6,564 nucleotides of DNA from Porticoccaceae bacterium (lineage in GTDB: Bacteria; Pseudomonadota; Gammaproteobacteria; Pseudomonadales; Porticoccaceae). Positions 4,578-6,564 of the stretch are shown in pieces; the stretch's first letter is position 1; each line of letters opens with the position of its first letter. Below the pieces are notes generated by a model that was not told where the DNA came from, made no database searches, and was given only the letters and a program-made list of their open reading frames with translations. The position numbers were made by a program, and so were the translations under genes. The DNA lies in NCBI GenBank assembly GCA_019090225.1, contig JAHRWI010000297.1, forward strand, positions 1 to 6,564, written 5' to 3'.

Positions 4578-6560
4578 ATGAACAAACTCCTAAAAGCCAT
4601 GATTGGCAGCCTGCTGATTATCATCTTGCTAGTCGCCGCAGTTGTTACCTATGTGGTAGTTGCCATTGATCCCAACGACTACAAAGCGCAAATCCAGAAA
4701 GCAGCCAGTGAACAGGGGATTGATCTCAAGATAAGTGGGGATCTCAGCTGGCAAATCATACCCAGCCTCGCCATCCGCATTGGCGAAACCAGTATGAGCA
4801 GCTCGACCCAGGTCATCCCGAACACCCGCTTCAATAACGCCAGCCTAAGCCTCCAATGGGCACCATTGCTCAAGCAGCAAATTAAGGTCAGTGCGATTAC
4901 TATCGATGGTGCCGATATTCACATCACCAATAATGAAGAGGCCGCCGCCACTGCCGCCGCTCCAGTAGCCGCATCTGGCGAATCAAGCAGCGCTGACAGT
5001 GCATTTGGTATCGCAGTGGATTCCGTGAAAATCACCAATAGCCGAATCAGCTTACCGGGCGAGTCACCCGATCAGCCAATGATTCTCGACAAGCTGTTTT
5101 TCGAAGGCAAAAAAATCAACCTCGAAGGCAAGAGCTTTCCCATAACCCTGTCATTTGATTACAGCGATGGCGGCCTTCCCCAGGCGACCAGCATTACCCT
5201 CGACAGCGATATGAGCGTCAACTTAGCGGGCGATGAACTAATCATCAAAGGCCTGAATATAAGCAGCTCCGGGTTAAGCCTGTCTCTCGACGCCACCGTC
5301 ACCCAGATGAGCACTGCACCTCAGGCAAGCGGCTCCCTCCATCTGCCGAGTACTGATTTGAAAGCGGTACTGAATAATTTCGGCATTGCCCTGCCCGATA
5401 TGCCTGACAAGAACGCTTTGACTAGCTTTAGCCTGAGCGCAGATTTCTCAGGCTCTGAGGAAGAGGTACAAATACAAAGCCTCGAAATAAAACTAGATGG
5501 CACCACTATTACGGGTAAAGCCAGCGCCAAACTCAACAAACCGAAACAGCTATCTGCCACCTTCACCGGCGACAGCATCGATCTCAATCGTTATGTGGCC
5601 AGCAGTGAAGCCGACGACTCAAGCACAGACAACTCAGCTCAGCAAAGCCAGGCTGAGTTAATATTTGCGCCCCTGATCGCGCCGCTGGTTTTTCTTGATG
5701 GCGGCAACAGCAAGCTCGAATTTAACTGGGGCAAACTCCAGACAGATGGTCTGAGTATCGACACCATCCATGTGGCTTCCACAAGCAAAGGCTATAACCT
5801 CAACATCAGCGACTTTTCTGCCAACACCCTCGGCGGCAACATCAAAAGCACCGGTCGACTAGGTAACCTCAAAGGTAAGAAGCCTAAGCTTAATTACACC
5901 GCTCAACTGAACAATATATCCCTCGCCGAAGCGACTAAAGCCTTTACTGAAGGTCTAAACGCCAGCGGCACCCTCACCGCCTCGGTAAAGGGGGAATCCA
6001 GGGGAGCCACTGGCGATCAGATATTCAACAACCTTAAAAGTGACGGCACCCTGCAAATTGTCGAGCCAGAACTTAAGACCATTAATATCGAGCAAAGCTA
6101 CTGCCAGGTTGCGGCCATGGTCGAAAAAATACCGGCCAAAGACGACTGGCCAGCGGGCACTAAACTCAACACGGTTGATGGTAAATTTCGCATGCAGGGA
6201 CAAACTCTCCTGCTCGATGGCCTCAGCAGCGGCGTTGGCAACCTCACATTAAATGCTAACGGCGAGGTCGATCTCGAAGCCGGTGCTTTTAACATCCTCG
6301 CTGTCACTCGCCTCAATGGTGACCGCACCAGCGAAAACGGCTGCCTGATAGAGAGCACCAAACTCCGAGACAAAGATATCCCCCTGCGCTGTAAAGACAG
6401 CTTTGAAAATGCCGGTGCAAAAAGCTGTCGGCCCGACGGCGATTTTGTAAAGCAATTCGCCAAAGACAAAATACTCGAAAAAATCGGTGAGAAAACCGGG
6501 CTTAGCGAAGAAGACAGCAAAGCCGTCGACAGCCTGCTAAAAGGCCTATTCGGTCGCTAG
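4578..6560 (+). CDS. asmA: AsmA-family protein, inner-membrane-anchored periplasmic protein
   Basis: A complete 660-residue protein, near the 617 of E. coli AsmA. One N-terminal transmembrane segment (about 8-30) preceded by lysines is followed by the AsmA hallmark: DPNDYKAQIQKAASEQG (31-47), LKISGDLSW (50-58) and IPSLAIRIGE (61-70). The rest is beta-rich with a conserved C-terminal AsmA region (about 440-570) of alternating short strands. A low-complexity Ala/Ser linker spans about 119-141. AsmA-like proteins are thought to be periplasmic, bridge-like relatives of VPS13-type lipid carriers, affecting outer membrane assembly and phospholipid transport; which of these applies here is inference. 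All four cysteines (509, 589, 605, 617) are in the last 152 residues and could form disulfides in the periplasm. The C-terminal tail (about 620-660) is charged and probably helical. It is divergent from hisB. AsmA paralogs exist, so the symbol is provisional. Confidence 0.9.
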   Translation: MNKLLKAMIGSLLIIILLVAAVVTYVVVAIDPNDYKAQIQKAASEQGIDLKISGDLSWQIIPSLAIRIGETSMSSSTQVIPNTRFNNASLSLQWAPLLKQQIKVSAITIDGADIHITNNEEAAATAAAPVAASGESSSADSAFGIAVDSVKITNSRISLPGESPDQPMILDKLFFEGKKINLEGKSFPITLSFDYSDGGLPQATSITLDSDMSVNLAGDELIIKGLNISSSGLSLSLDATVTQMSTAPQASGSLHLPSTDLKAVLNNFGIALPDMPDKNALTSFSLSADFSGSEEEVQIQSLEIKLDGTTITGKASAKLNKPKQLSATFTGDSIDLNRYVASSEADDSSTDNSAQQSQAELIFAPLIAPLVFLDGGNSKLEFNWGKLQTDGLSIDTIHVASTSKGYNLNISDFSANTLGGNIKSTGRLGNLKGKKPKLNYTAQLNNISLAEATKAFTEGLNASGTLTASVKGESRGATGDQIFNNLKSDGTLQIVEPELKTINIEQSYCQVAAMVEKIPAKDDWPAGTKLNTVDGKFRMQGQTLLLDGLSSGVGNLTLNANGEVDLEAGAFNILAVTRLNGDRTSENGCLIESTKLRDKDIPLRCKDSFENAGAKSCRPDGDFVKQFAKDKILEKIGEKTGLSEEDSKAVDSLLKGLFGR

Positions 6561-6564
6561 ACGC

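Overview
The window looks like chromosomal DNA of a Gram-negative proteobacterium, most likely a marine-type gammaproteobacterium related to Pseudomonas or Cellvibrionales. The support is a monofunctional HisB of pseudomonad type, the order hisB-hisH-hisA, and a divergent AsmA-family gene next to hisB, an arrangement I recall from Pseudomonas-like genomes. The taxonomic call is inference; no rRNA or other marker is present.

Left part (1-2119, all + strand): the 3' part of a short-chain dehydrogenase resembling type II 3-hydroxyacyl-CoA dehydrogenase (HSD10-like); a small HspQ/YccV-family gene whose sequence looks like the alphaproteobacterial form; and a complete CaiB/BaiF-family alpha-methylacyl-CoA racemase with its catalytic residues intact. 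The dehydrogenase and the racemase would fit together in breakdown of 2-methyl-branched acyl-CoAs. HspQ is a proteostasis protein with no obvious link to them.

Middle part (2221-4364, all - strand): hisB, hisH and hisA, transcribed in that order towards the left. They encode imidazoleglycerol-phosphate dehydratase, the glutaminase subunit of imidazole glycerol phosphate synthase, and the ProFAR isomerase. hisF, the obligate partner of hisH and usually the next gene, is absent; hisA instead runs head-on into the racemase gene, which suggests a rearrangement at about 2120-2220.

Right part (4578-6560, + strand): a complete 660-residue AsmA-family inner-membrane-anchored periplasmic protein, divergent from hisB across a 213-base spacer.

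The most unusual feature is in the spacers. Three places hold short degenerate tandem repeats with units of about 12-18 bases: a CTTAG-centred array of roughly 12-13 base period from inside the hisB start through its leader; two consecutive arrays filling the space between the racemase and hisA and overlapping the racemase stop codon; and a 13-base tandem duplication ahead of asmA. I see no CRISPR array, tRNA, rRNA, insertion sequence or phage gene, and nothing that amounts to a new multi-gene system. The protein-coding content is conventional; the spacer repeats and the broken his cluster are the points to examine.
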